A stretch of DNA of 64,000 bases from Neisseria flavescens (GTDB lineage Bacteria; Pseudomonadota; Gammaproteobacteria; Burkholderiales; Neisseriaceae). How positions within the stretch are numbered: the first letter of the stretch is position 1; the number at the start of each line of letters is the position of its first letter. The notes under the pieces were generated by a model. The model was not told the DNA's origin and did not search any database. It was given only the letters and a program-made list of their open reading frames with translations. The translations under genes and the position numbers were made by a program. The DNA lies in contig NZ_CP039886.1 in NCBI RefSeq assembly GCF_005221285.1, forward strand, positions 1,054,001 through 1,118,000. Direction: 5' to 3'. Positions 44,095-52,068 of this stretch are shown here, piece after piece.

Positions 44095-45894
44095 ATGCGT
44101 TACAAACCCCTCATTCTCGCCCTGTTGCTCAGTTTTTCCCTGCCAACCTATGCTGCCAAAGACGCGCCGAAAGAAAAAGCGGCCGCCGTCAAAAAAGCTG
44201 CGTCCGTGAAAAAAGAAAAAGAAGCCACTAAGGCAGATGTAAAAAAAGAAACCTCAAAAAAACAAGCGGTAAAAGAAAAAGAGGAAGACAAAAAAGCGGT
44301 TAAAGCCAAAGCCTCCAAAGAGAAGGAAACCGCCGACAAAAACGAACGCGCTTCAGCCAAAAACAAAACGGCTAAAACCGCCGAAGCAACTGCCGACAAT
44401 AAAAAATCCAGCCGCAAAGCCGAAGAGCCTAAAGAAACGGCAAAAGACAAAAAAGCCGCAGCCGCAAAATCCGGCAAAACCAAAGAACAAGACAAGAAAC
44501 CTGTTGAAGATAAAAAAAACAGCAAAGCCAAAGAACCCGTAAAAAAAGCAGACCCTAAGGAAACCAAAGCTAAAAAGCCTGCTAAAAAAGCGGCCGAGGA
44601 TAAAAAAGACGGCAAAAAAGACACAAAAGCCAAAGAGCAAAACAAAAAAGCCGAGCCTAAAGCCGCTTCTTCAGCCGACAACGATTTCAAAGCAGCCGTA
44701 ACTGCCGCCGCCAACGATATGGAAACCAAAAAATCCTTTGCCAAACGCAACGAGGGTTTCATTATCCATGTCAATACCACGCTCAAACAGCTGCAACAAA
44801 CACGCAACAACCTCTCCGGCATCAACCGCAAACAACGCGACGCATGGGAAAAATTCCAAAAGCTCAATGCCGATGCCAACCAGTTGAAAGCCGAAGTTTC
44901 CAACACGCGCGCCCAAATTTCGCGCTTCGTGTCCGGCAACTATAAAAACAGCCAGCCCAACGCGGTCGCCCTCTTCCTGAAAAACGCCGATGCCGGTCAA
45001 AAAACCCGCTTCCTGCGTTACACGCGTTATATCAACAACGCCAACGACCAAGTCATGAGAGACTTGGAAAAACAACAGAAAGAGCTGGCGGCGCAAGAGC
45101 AAAAAATCAACAATGAATTGGCTTACCTGAAAAAACTGCAAGCCAATATCCAAGCTTCGTTGCGTCAACAAGGCGTAACCAATACCGCCGAACAAGCCGA
45201 AAGCCGCCGTCAAAACGCGCAAATGGCCAAAGAAGCGCAAAAGAAAATCAACCACAGAGAAAACGAGCAACGCCTCAACAATCTATTGAAAGATTTGGAA
45301 AAACGCAAAGCCGATCAACGCAAAGCCGAAGCTGAAGCACGTAAAAAAGCCGCCGAAGCCCGTCTAGCCGCCGCTGAAAAAGCCCGCAAAGAGCAGGCTG
45401 CCGCCCAACAAAAAGCCGAAGCCGAACGCGCCGCCATGTCTACGCTGACTGACGAAGACATGAAACTGCAAGCCCCGAATACCCAAGACTTGACCGTCAG
45501 CAACGCCAACAGCTTCAGCCGTATGCAAGGCCGTCTGAAAAAACCGGTCAACGGCACACTGGCGGGCCTGTTCGGTCAAGACCGCGGCGATGGCGAAGTT
45601 TGGAAAGGCGTGTTCTACAATACCGTTCCTGCTCCGGTCAGCAGCATTGCCTCAGGCACGGTTACTTTTGCCGGCGAGCTTGAAGGCTACGGCAAAGTGG
45701 TCGTCCTCAACCACGGCGACGGCTATGTCAGCATTTACTCCGGCCTGAACGAAATCGACATCGCCCAAAACTACGCCGTCAATGCCGGCAGCAAGATTGG
45801 CACCAGCGGCACTTTACCGTCGGGCGAAACCGGCCTTTACCTTGAAGTCCGCTATAACGGACAAGTCATGAATCCTCTTTCATGGATTAACTGA
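44095..45894 (+). CDS. EnvC-like murein hydrolase activator with long Lys/Ala-rich region
   Basis: A 599-residue periplasmic protein with a signal peptide (residues 1-20, ending TYAA). Residues 21-200 are low-complexity Lys/Ala/Glu repeats. Coiled coils (about 220-460) and a C-terminal LytM (M23) domain follow. The LytM domain is of the degenerate, activator type: NHGDGYVSIYSG is present but the HxH motif is replaced by EVRYNG, so it cannot hold zinc. It should activate an amidase at the septum, as EnvC does. The basic region is probably bound to peptidoglycan or acidic polymers; this is inferred. Confidence 0.85.
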   Translation: MRYKPLILALLLSFSLPTYAAKDAPKEKAAAVKKAASVKKEKEATKADVKKETSKKQAVKEKEEDKKAVKAKASKEKETADKNERASAKNKTAKTAEATADNKKSSRKAEEPKETAKDKKAAAAKSGKTKEQDKKPVEDKKNSKAKEPVKKADPKETKAKKPAKKAAEDKKDGKKDTKAKEQNKKAEPKAASSADNDFKAAVTAAANDMETKKSFAKRNEGFIIHVNTTLKQLQQTRNNLSGINRKQRDAWEKFQKLNADANQLKAEVSNTRAQISRFVSGNYKNSQPNAVALFLKNADAGQKTRFLRYTRYINNANDQVMRDLEKQQKELAAQEQKINNELAYLKKLQANIQASLRQQGVTNTAEQAESRRQNAQMAKEAQKKINHRENEQRLNNLLKDLEKRKADQRKAEAEARKKAAEARLAAAEKARKEQAAAQQKAEAERAAMSTLTDEDMKLQAPNTQDLTVSNANSFSRMQGRLKKPVNGTLAGLFGQDRGDGEVWKGVFYNTVPAPVSSIASGTVTFAGELEGYGKVVVLNHGDGYVSIYSGLNEIDIAQNYAVNAGSKIGTSGTLPSGETGLYLEVRYNGQVMNPLSWIN

Positions 45895-45897
45895 TGT

Positions 45898-45939
45898 TTC
45901 AGACGGCCTGAGTGAATTTTCCCCTTCAGGCCGTCTGAA
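45898..45939 (+). repeat. Uptake-sequence pair between envC-like gene and ctpA
   Basis: Inverted uptake sequences (about 45898-45911 and 45926-45939) lie immediately past the envC-like stop. They may act as a weak terminator. Confidence 0.55.
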
Positions 45940-46109
45940 TTTTCATCATAAACTACAATAAAACACGATTTTCACGCCTGTTCAGCACATTAAACAACAA
46001 ACTTTTACCTTAAACTTATTGTTCCGAGCGTTTAAATCACATAAAGTCAACTGGCTCAGAGAAAACAAAAACCACTTTGCTTACCATACACAAAAAGAAA
46101 GTCAAACGA

Positions 46110-47612
46110 ATGTCAACAAAATCCACTTTAAAAAAAGTTGCAATCTACACTCTCGGCGCATTTAGCGGCGTCGCCCTTAGTCTGAGTGTACAAAGTTTTG
46201 CCGCCGAAAAAGACAAAAAAGACAACGAGGCCCTGCCCGTGCAAACCATCCGCACCATGGCAGAAGTGTACGGCCAAATCAAAGCCAATTATTACCGAGA
46301 CAAACCCGATGCCGAGCTCTTTGAAGGCGCAATGAAAGGCATGGTGTCCGATCTCGATCCGCATTCCGAGTATATGGACAAAAAAGGCTATGCCGAAATG
46401 AAAGAATCCACCAGCGGCGAATTCGGCGGCTTGGGCATGGAAATCGGACAAGAAGACGGCTTCGTCAAAGTCGTTGCCCCGATTGAAGACACACCTGCAG
46501 AACGCGCCGGCGTGAAAAGCGGCGACTTCATCGTCAAAATCGACAATACCTCTACCCGCGGCCTGACCGTCAGCGAAGCCGTCAAAAAAATGCGCGGCAA
46601 ACCGGGTACCAAAATCACCCTGACGCTTTCACGCAAAAATGCCGACAAACCTATCGTCGTCAACCTGACCCGCGCCATCATCAAAGTCAAAAGCGTGCGC
46701 CATCACCTGCTTGAAAAAGACTACGGCTACATCCGCGTCTCCCAATTCCAAGAGCGCACCGTTGCCGCGCTTAACGAAGCCGCACAAGCCCTTGTCAAAG
46801 AAAACAAAGGCCTGCTCAAAGGCATCATCCTCGACTTGCGCGACGACCCGGGCGGCCTGCTCAACGGTGCAGTCGGCGTATCCGCAGCCTTCCTGCAACC
46901 TGACGTAACCGTTGTCAGCACCAAAGGCCGCAACAAAAAAGAAGGCATGGTTCTCAAAGCAACTGCCGAAGACTACATCACCACCAGTGGCAAAGACCCG
47001 TTGGCCGGATTGCCTGCCGAGCTGAAAACCATTCCGATGACCGTCCTGATTAACGCAGGCTCGGCCTCCGCTTCCGAAATCGTTGCCGGTGCATTGCAAG
47101 ACCACAAACGCGCCGTCGTCGTCGGCACACAAAGTTTCGGCAAAGGCTCAGTGCAAACCCTGATTCCGCTTTCCGGCGGCAGCGCAGTCAAACTGACCAC
47201 CGCGCTGTATTACACGCCGAACGACCGTTCGATTCAAGCGCAAGGCATTGTTCCCGATGTCGAAGTCAAAGACAAAGACCGCGCTTTTGAAAGCCGCGAA
47301 GCCGACCTCGCCGGACACATCGGCAACCCGCTCGGCGGCGAAGACGTCAACAGCAGCAACGAAATCAGCACGCCTGATTCAAACGAAGCAGCCAAAGCCG
47401 ATGAAAACGCCAAGTCCAAAAAAGGCAAGGACAAAGAAAAAGACGAAGACATCTCCAGCCGTCGCATTCCTAATCCTGCCAAAGACGACCAACTCCGCAA
47501 AGCCTTGGATTTAGTGAAAAATCCAGCCGAATGGCAAAAATCTTTGGGTTTGGCAGCGAAAAAACCGGCCCCGAAAAAAGACAAGAAAGACGGTAAAGAC
47601 GAAAGCAAATAA
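46110..47612 (+). CDS. ctpA: Carboxy-terminal processing protease (S41)
   Basis: A 500-residue periplasmic S41 protease. A membrane anchor or signal (residues 8-26) is followed by a PDZ domain (about 85-165) and the protease core. The Ser-Lys dyad can be seen as the Ser of AGSASASEIVAG and the Lys of SFGKGSVQT. The C-terminal 110 residues are charged and low-complexity. The start at 46110 was chosen because it gives a usual signal. It follows the envC-like gene, as in other Neisseria and many proteobacteria. Confidence 0.93.
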   Translation: MSTKSTLKKVAIYTLGAFSGVALSLSVQSFAAEKDKKDNEALPVQTIRTMAEVYGQIKANYYRDKPDAELFEGAMKGMVSDLDPHSEYMDKKGYAEMKESTSGEFGGLGMEIGQEDGFVKVVAPIEDTPAERAGVKSGDFIVKIDNTSTRGLTVSEAVKKMRGKPGTKITLTLSRKNADKPIVVNLTRAIIKVKSVRHHLLEKDYGYIRVSQFQERTVAALNEAAQALVKENKGLLKGIILDLRDDPGGLLNGAVGVSAAFLQPDVTVVSTKGRNKKEGMVLKATAEDYITTSGKDPLAGLPAELKTIPMTVLINAGSASASEIVAGALQDHKRAVVVGTQSFGKGSVQTLIPLSGGSAVKLTTALYYTPNDRSIQAQGIVPDVEVKDKDRAFESREADLAGHIGNPLGGEDVNSSNEISTPDSNEAAKADENAKSKKGKDKEKDEDISSRRIPNPAKDDQLRKALDLVKNPAEWQKSLGLAAKKPAPKKDKKDGKDESK

Positions 47613-47635
47613 GCTCAGTCCGAATCCTTGAAAAG

Positions 47636-47673
47636 AGGTCGTCTGAAAACGATATAAAGTTTTCAGACGACCT
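47636..47673 (+). terminator. Terminator with AGGTCGTCTGAA uptake dialect, left of RM island
   Basis: Inward copies of AGGTCGTCTGAA (47636-47647, inverted at 47662-47673) with a T run end ctpA. This T-for-C dialect differs from almost all other hairpins in the window and recurs at 51996. Confidence 0.85.
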
Positions 47674-47680
47674 TTGTATT

Positions 47681-49570
47681 TTACTTAACACCCCAATACA
47701 CTAATCCCTTATGTGGTAACTTGATATTTGGCAACCAAAAATCTTTACCCTGCCAACCTTTATCTTTACTTCCCACTACTTGATAAAGTGTAAGGAATAA
47801 ATCATCGGGATATTTTTCTCCTAATTTACGGTCGTCTTCCGAAAGCATTGTGCCTGTCGCTCGAGAAAGATTACGCTCTGTTTTAACCAAAACATAGATT
47901 TTGAAAGCTGGATGTTGCGTTTTTAATGCTTCTATGCCGGCAATAAATCTTTCCTTGTCCCAATCATCAGATACATAATTACCAAGTTTATCTAAAATCA
48001 AGAATAGCTCTTCTATGTCTATTTTATACAAATCAGATTGCACCTTATTTGTCAAAACAGAGGGAAGAAGGTTGTTGATAGTCAACAAGTTGTTTTCATT
48101 CGGACGAAGTGGGAAGTAATTTACTCCTCCGACCATTTGATTGATGCTGTCAGATTTTAATACATTTCTTCGTGTTGGGTTGATGCTTTTCGGGTAAATA
48201 ACCTGAATATTGCCGTCTGAATTTTTTGCCTGCTCAATAATCAGATTATTTGCTTGATTGAGTTGTACAAAGAAGTAATAGACATCAAACGGAATATAAA
48301 GCCGTAATAATGATTTATCACGGTCATATCCAAAAATACGCGAATGTTGCCAGAAAGTATCTGCATTCGGTTTTTTGGCAGCGCGACTATAATAAACCGT
48401 TTGTAGTTTCGGAATAGTTAAGCCTCGTCCAATCACATTCCCACCAATAATAATGTTAAAGCCTCTTTCTAAATCAAAATCTGATTCTGTCTGCGAGTTA
48501 ACGACGAGAGTATAAATTTGCTTATTTTCTAAAAGTTCTGTTAGTTTTTCATAAATTTCCTCAAAATGATGAATATCAGGCTTAGTCTTTTGTAAATCCA
48601 AATAGCCTTCTTTAAAACTGTCTGCAAAATTCTCCCCGCTATTAATTGCTTGTACCAAATCATTCAAAAAGGCTTGGATTTTTTGAGAAAAGGCTTGATG
48701 ATCTTGGATTTTATAACTTGGATGTAAAGCAAAATTACAATTGGTTTTACCGCATAAAGCAAACTCTGCACAAGTAAGCAGAAAACTGTGCAATGCCTGT
48801 TTTACCCCTTCGGCAATTTCACCACTTGCATCTTTCATATCATCCAATTCACTGTCAATAAAGCGAACGATATAGCTTGGAGGATCAGAGAAGACAAAGT
48901 TACCACCGATGTATTTTTCACCAGCTTCAAAGAAATGGATAAATTCAGGTTGCCAATCAGATTCTTCATGTTGCAATAAAAGCGATTGAGGTGTGGCGGT
49001 CAACTGAATAAATAGGCTTTGACAACAGGAATTCTTAATGTCATTTAGCAGTTTATTGATAGTACTGGCATCTTTATCCAGCTTATCAGTATTAGTATTT
49101 AGGCTGGCAGCATCGGCTTCATCATCCACAATAACCAAAGGATAGCCTTTCAGGCTACTTTGACTGGCAAACAAATTACGCCAACGTTTCAATACACGGG
49201 CATTCTTTTTAATCACGACCAAGATGGGATTATTTGCCTTCATTACCTGCATAAAACTTCGGTCATCATTTTCAGACAAAACAATAAAATTTTTCAGATT
49301 GTCTTTGGCACGCTTGACTGTTTGTTCCTGCAAATCTACGCTGTCAGTAGTGAGATATAAGAAAACTTTGTGGTCACCATCATCAGCCAGCGCACTTAAT
49401 ACACCCAAAACCTGTGCTGTTTTGCCACTTTGAACATTGCCTAGCAATAAAACATTTTGAGCAATTTTTGGCTTGGTTTGTGATAATTTCCCCATAAAAC
49501 CATCAACGGTATTTTTAACAGAATCAGCTAATTCGGACGGGGTTAATTGATTCAAGTAGGTTTGCAACAT
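47681..49570 (-). CDS. Z1-domain ATPase of a restriction system
   Basis: A 629-residue P-loop protein with the Z1 domain organisation. The Walker A is GNVQSGKT (about 44-51), the Walker B is VIVDDEAD (about 146-153), helicase motif III-like QLTATP follows, and the later Z1 signature is GGNVIGRGLTI near residue 381. Z1 proteins are superfamily 2-type ATPases found with restriction or defence genes; an endonuclease-translocation role is inferred. It begins on the base after the nuclease stop, last in the methyltransferase-nuclease-Z1 operon. The gene is AT-rich for the genome and carries one uptake core near 48210. Confidence 0.88.
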   Translation of the reverse strand: MLQTYLNQLTPSELADSVKNTVDGFMGKLSQTKPKIAQNVLLLGNVQSGKTAQVLGVLSALADDGDHKVFLYLTTDSVDLQEQTVKRAKDNLKNFIVLSENDDRSFMQVMKANNPILVVIKKNARVLKRWRNLFASQSSLKGYPLVIVDDEADAASLNTNTDKLDKDASTINKLLNDIKNSCCQSLFIQLTATPQSLLLQHEESDWQPEFIHFFEAGEKYIGGNFVFSDPPSYIVRFIDSELDDMKDASGEIAEGVKQALHSFLLTCAEFALCGKTNCNFALHPSYKIQDHQAFSQKIQAFLNDLVQAINSGENFADSFKEGYLDLQKTKPDIHHFEEIYEKLTELLENKQIYTLVVNSQTESDFDLERGFNIIIGGNVIGRGLTIPKLQTVYYSRAAKKPNADTFWQHSRIFGYDRDKSLLRLYIPFDVYYFFVQLNQANNLIIEQAKNSDGNIQVIYPKSINPTRRNVLKSDSINQMVGGVNYFPLRPNENNLLTINNLLPSVLTNKVQSDLYKIDIEELFLILDKLGNYVSDDWDKERFIAGIEALKTQHPAFKIYVLVKTERNLSRATGTMLSEDDRKLGEKYPDDLFLTLYQVVGSKDKGWQGKDFWLPNIKLPHKGLVYWGVK

Positions 49571-50611
49571 TTAGTTTTTCCCCTTAAATGAGAGTAGCCA
49601 AACATCAGGGTTGTCGGTTGAACGGAACTCAAAATGATCGTTACCGTATTTATGTAGAGTCTCTTCTGTGACAGGTTCCCCTGTTCTTAAACAATCAGCC
49701 GCCTCTAAACGTCCTTTAACCCATTTACCAAATATGGTTTGATCACCTTTTGAACTGAAATTTTTACCATTTTGTCCTGTGGTATTACATTCAAATTGCC
49801 AGCCATCATCCGTGATGACAGTAAACTCTTTTTGTTTTGGGTATCCTTCTGTACCTAAAAATTTTGTTGATACAATCAACTCTGCTTCATACCATGGCCT
49901 CGGTAAATAAAATCCACGTTTATTTTTACGGCCTTTGGCAAAAAATCGGTTTAAACTGCTTTCTGGGAAAGTTTTAACTGGTAAATCAAAGTGATAAGTC
50001 GATATTTGTGAAAAAAGTTGCTCAAGTATAGAATCCTTCACTTTTTCCACTCCCAGACAATTCTCTAAATGAACATTATGTTCTTTAAAATCAGTTGGTT
50101 TTGCTACTTGATTAATAATCACACCCAATTGCTGGATAACCTGATCTATATTTTTATGTAATTTAGATGCCGTCTGAACATCATTCAAATGAACCATCGT
50201 TTCATAGGTGCGCTCAGTATTATCCCAAAAGCAAGTAAGATTAGCAGAACCAATCAATCCATGAGTTTCATTCTGATTCTTAAACGAATACATTTTTCCA
50301 TGAAATTTCACACGTGGAGAAACATATACTGCCCCACGTTGCTTATCTTGCAAAAAATAATTTAATTCACAAAGACTGTTGTATTGAGGACGACTAAACC
50401 CTTCTAAATAATGCATACCAACTAATAACTTGATTTTCTGGTTATGTTCGCTATCTTCTAAAATTTTATGTAACTCTTTGACTGCATCATTAGAAACATA
50501 GCCTGTTGCCATTAAAATTTCATTGGCGGACATAAATAAATCCATCCAAACTTTATTTAATGGCTTATCTGTAATTCGTGCATTAGCAATATTAGAAAAA
50601 ACAGTATTCAT
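49571..50611 (-). CDS. NgoFVII-family restriction endonuclease (PLD fold)
   Basis: A 346-residue type II restriction endonuclease of the NgoFVII family. The N-terminal phospholipase D-like domain has the HKD-type site at about 104-123 (HGKMYSFKN then GLIGSANLT), so it cuts DNA by a metal-independent histidine mechanism, probably as a dimer. The C-terminal part (from about 220) has the DNA-reading B3-like fold expected from the related BfiI. The family member NgoFVII cuts at GCSGC; the site of this enzyme is not known. It overlaps the methyltransferase by 4 bases (ATGA) and abuts the Z1 gene. An uptake sequence lies near 50169. Confidence 0.88.
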   Translation of the reverse strand: MNTVFSNIANARITDKPLNKVWMDLFMSANEILMATGYVSNDAVKELHKILEDSEHNQKIKLLVGMHYLEGFSRPQYNSLCELNYFLQDKQRGAVYVSPRVKFHGKMYSFKNQNETHGLIGSANLTCFWDNTERTYETMVHLNDVQTASKLHKNIDQVIQQLGVIINQVAKPTDFKEHNVHLENCLGVEKVKDSILEQLFSQISTYHFDLPVKTFPESSLNRFFAKGRKNKRGFYLPRPWYEAELIVSTKFLGTEGYPKQKEFTVITDDGWQFECNTTGQNGKNFSSKGDQTIFGKWVKGRLEAADCLRTGEPVTEETLHKYGNDHFEFRSTDNPDVWLLSFKGKN

Positions 50612-51732
50612 CGTTTTCCCCCTCTAATTTTGCTTAGTCGGTCATGAAATAAAACGTCCTTCTCTGCTTTCAATTTCTTATGCAAATCTACTTTTTTATA
50701 GTTGCCTGAAAAAATTGGTAAGAGGGTTCTTGCCAATTCAACCACGCCTTGAGGCGGTACCGCATTGCCAATTTGACGACGAACTTCCGTCGTTGAGCCA
50801 ACAAACTCAAAGTCATCAGGAAAGCTTTGTAATCTTGCACGTTCACGATTGGTAAAGGCTCTGGGTTCAGGAAAATGATAGCCCCAAGTACCACCGCCAC
50901 CCGCAGCAATAATCGTTGTAGAAGGTCTATTACGGTGCATTCGGCGATAAACAAGGCTTAACATACTTTTTACATATAAAGGATGTTCTTTAGGAATATC
51001 ACTATAGTTTCCTCCCTCTGGGATTAGTTCTAAACGTTTACGGGTTTGCTCACTAATTTTCAACAATTCATTATTACTGGCATTCTTGGGAATATTAGAT
51101 ATAGCTTGACCAGCAGTTACATATGGTTTTAAGCCATTTTCGCCAGTTTCATTGTGCGTCGGTTCTGGATGATGAAAATCAAATCCTGTATCCAACCTTA
51201 CACCAACAATCAACACACGCTCACGAAATTGAGGTACACCAAATTCAGCAAAGTTATACAGCTTTGCCTGAACGTAATAACCGCAATTCTCAAAGTCGGT
51301 AATAATTTGCTGGATGGCTTTTTTCTTGTTGGCAGTCAACAAACCTTTTACGTTCTCAGCAACAAAGACTTTTGGTTTTTTTGCATTTACAAAACGTAAA
51401 AAGCTTTTATAAAGATTTCCACGCTCACCCTCTAGGCCCGGCTGTTTCCAAATCATGGAAAAATCTTGGCAAGGGAATCCGCCTAAAATGATGTCGCAAT
51501 CGGGAATAGTTGGATCGTTAGGGTCTATTTGTTCAATATCGCCCTCTACGATGACATCGCCGATATTTTTACGGAAACTTTCGCAAGCCCAATGGGAAAA
51601 ATCGTTCGCCCAAACAGTTTCATAACCAGCTTGGTGAAAACCCAAATCTAAACCTCCACATCCTGAAAATAGAGATAAAATTCTGGGTTTCTTGTCAGAT
51701 GAATTAAACTTTGAGATTTTTTTAGATAACAT
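50608..51732 (-). CDS. DNA (cytosine-5) methyltransferase
   Basis: A 374-residue C5-cytosine methyltransferase with motifs in normal order: I (SLFSGCGGLDLGF), IV with the catalytic cysteine (GGFPCQDFS), VI (ENVKG), VIII (QFRERVLIVG) and IX/X (RRQIGNAVPP). It protects host DNA from the partner nuclease. AGGAG lies nine bases before the ATG. A TGA in frame three codons before it excludes an N-terminal extension, so the repeat tract upstream is in the leader or promoter and not in the gene. Confidence 0.96.
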   Translation of the reverse strand: MLSKKISKFNSSDKKPRILSLFSGCGGLDLGFHQAGYETVWANDFSHWACESFRKNIGDVIVEGDIEQIDPNDPTIPDCDIILGGFPCQDFSMIWKQPGLEGERGNLYKSFLRFVNAKKPKVFVAENVKGLLTANKKKAIQQIITDFENCGYYVQAKLYNFAEFGVPQFRERVLIVGVRLDTGFDFHHPEPTHNETGENGLKPYVTAGQAISNIPKNASNNELLKISEQTRKRLELIPEGGNYSDIPKEHPLYVKSMLSLVYRRMHRNRPSTTIIAAGGGGTWGYHFPEPRAFTNRERARLQSFPDDFEFVGSTTEVRRQIGNAVPPQGVVELARTLLPIFSGNYKKVDLHKKLKAEKDVLFHDRLSKIRGGKR

Positions 51733-51794
51733 AGGATTTCACTCCTATGTATAGATTTGATAAAAACCCTTGAAGGGATTTTAATAGAGAACTA

Positions 51795-51849
51795 GGCAAG
51801 GCAAGGCAAGGCAAGGCAAGGCAAGGCAAGGCAAGGCAAGGCAAGGCAA
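51795..51849 (-). repeat. Eleven tandem GGCAA pentanucleotides
   Basis: Eleven perfect units (TTGCC on the methyltransferase strand) lie 62-117 bases before the methyltransferase start codon. Perfect short tandem tracts of this length are classic sites of slipped-strand copy change in Neisseria. Confidence 0.95.
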
Positions 51850-51995
51850 GCTTACCATCGTTATGTTGAAATAAAATCATTTTTCTAAAACTTCCATGTA
51901 AATTTTTCCTATTATGCCGCAAAAAAACAGCAAATGCCGCTGCATTAAACCAGTTATGAATACTTGAAATTATAAATAAAGTATTCATAATCCTA

Positions 51996-52034
51996 AGGTC
52001 GTCTGAAAACGATATGATTGTTTTCAGACGACCT
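51996..52034. terminator. AGGTCGTCTGAA-dialect hairpin, right of RM island
   Basis: Inward copies of AGGTCGTCTGAA (51996-52007, inverted at 52023-52034). The 18 bases from AGGTCG through ACGATAT and the right arm match the hairpin at 47636, so the island is bracketed by near-identical hairpins. Confidence 0.85.
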
Positions 52035-52068
52035 TTTCACACATCAAATATTCCACAGGGAAAACACC

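Larger units (their letters stand above)
51733..52068. other. Leader/promoter region of the RM operon, with pentanucleotide tract
   Basis: This gap between the methyltransferase and radA starts holds the GGCAA tract (51795-51849), an AT-rich stretch, and a hairpin of the AGGTCGTCTGAA dialect (51996-52034). An open frame of 88 codons (51722-51988, minus strand) reads through the tract as repeated Leu-Ala-Leu-Pro-Cys; I do not regard it as a gene. On the minus strand each unit supplies a TTGCC that resembles a -35 box. Confidence 0.6.

Noticed and set aside
51722..51988. An 88-codon minus-strand frame running through the GGCAA tract
   Set aside because: It is a by-product of the repeats (Leu-Ala-Leu-Pro-Cys), has no good ribosome-binding site, ends inside the methyltransferase start and cannot fuse to it because of a TGA in frame.
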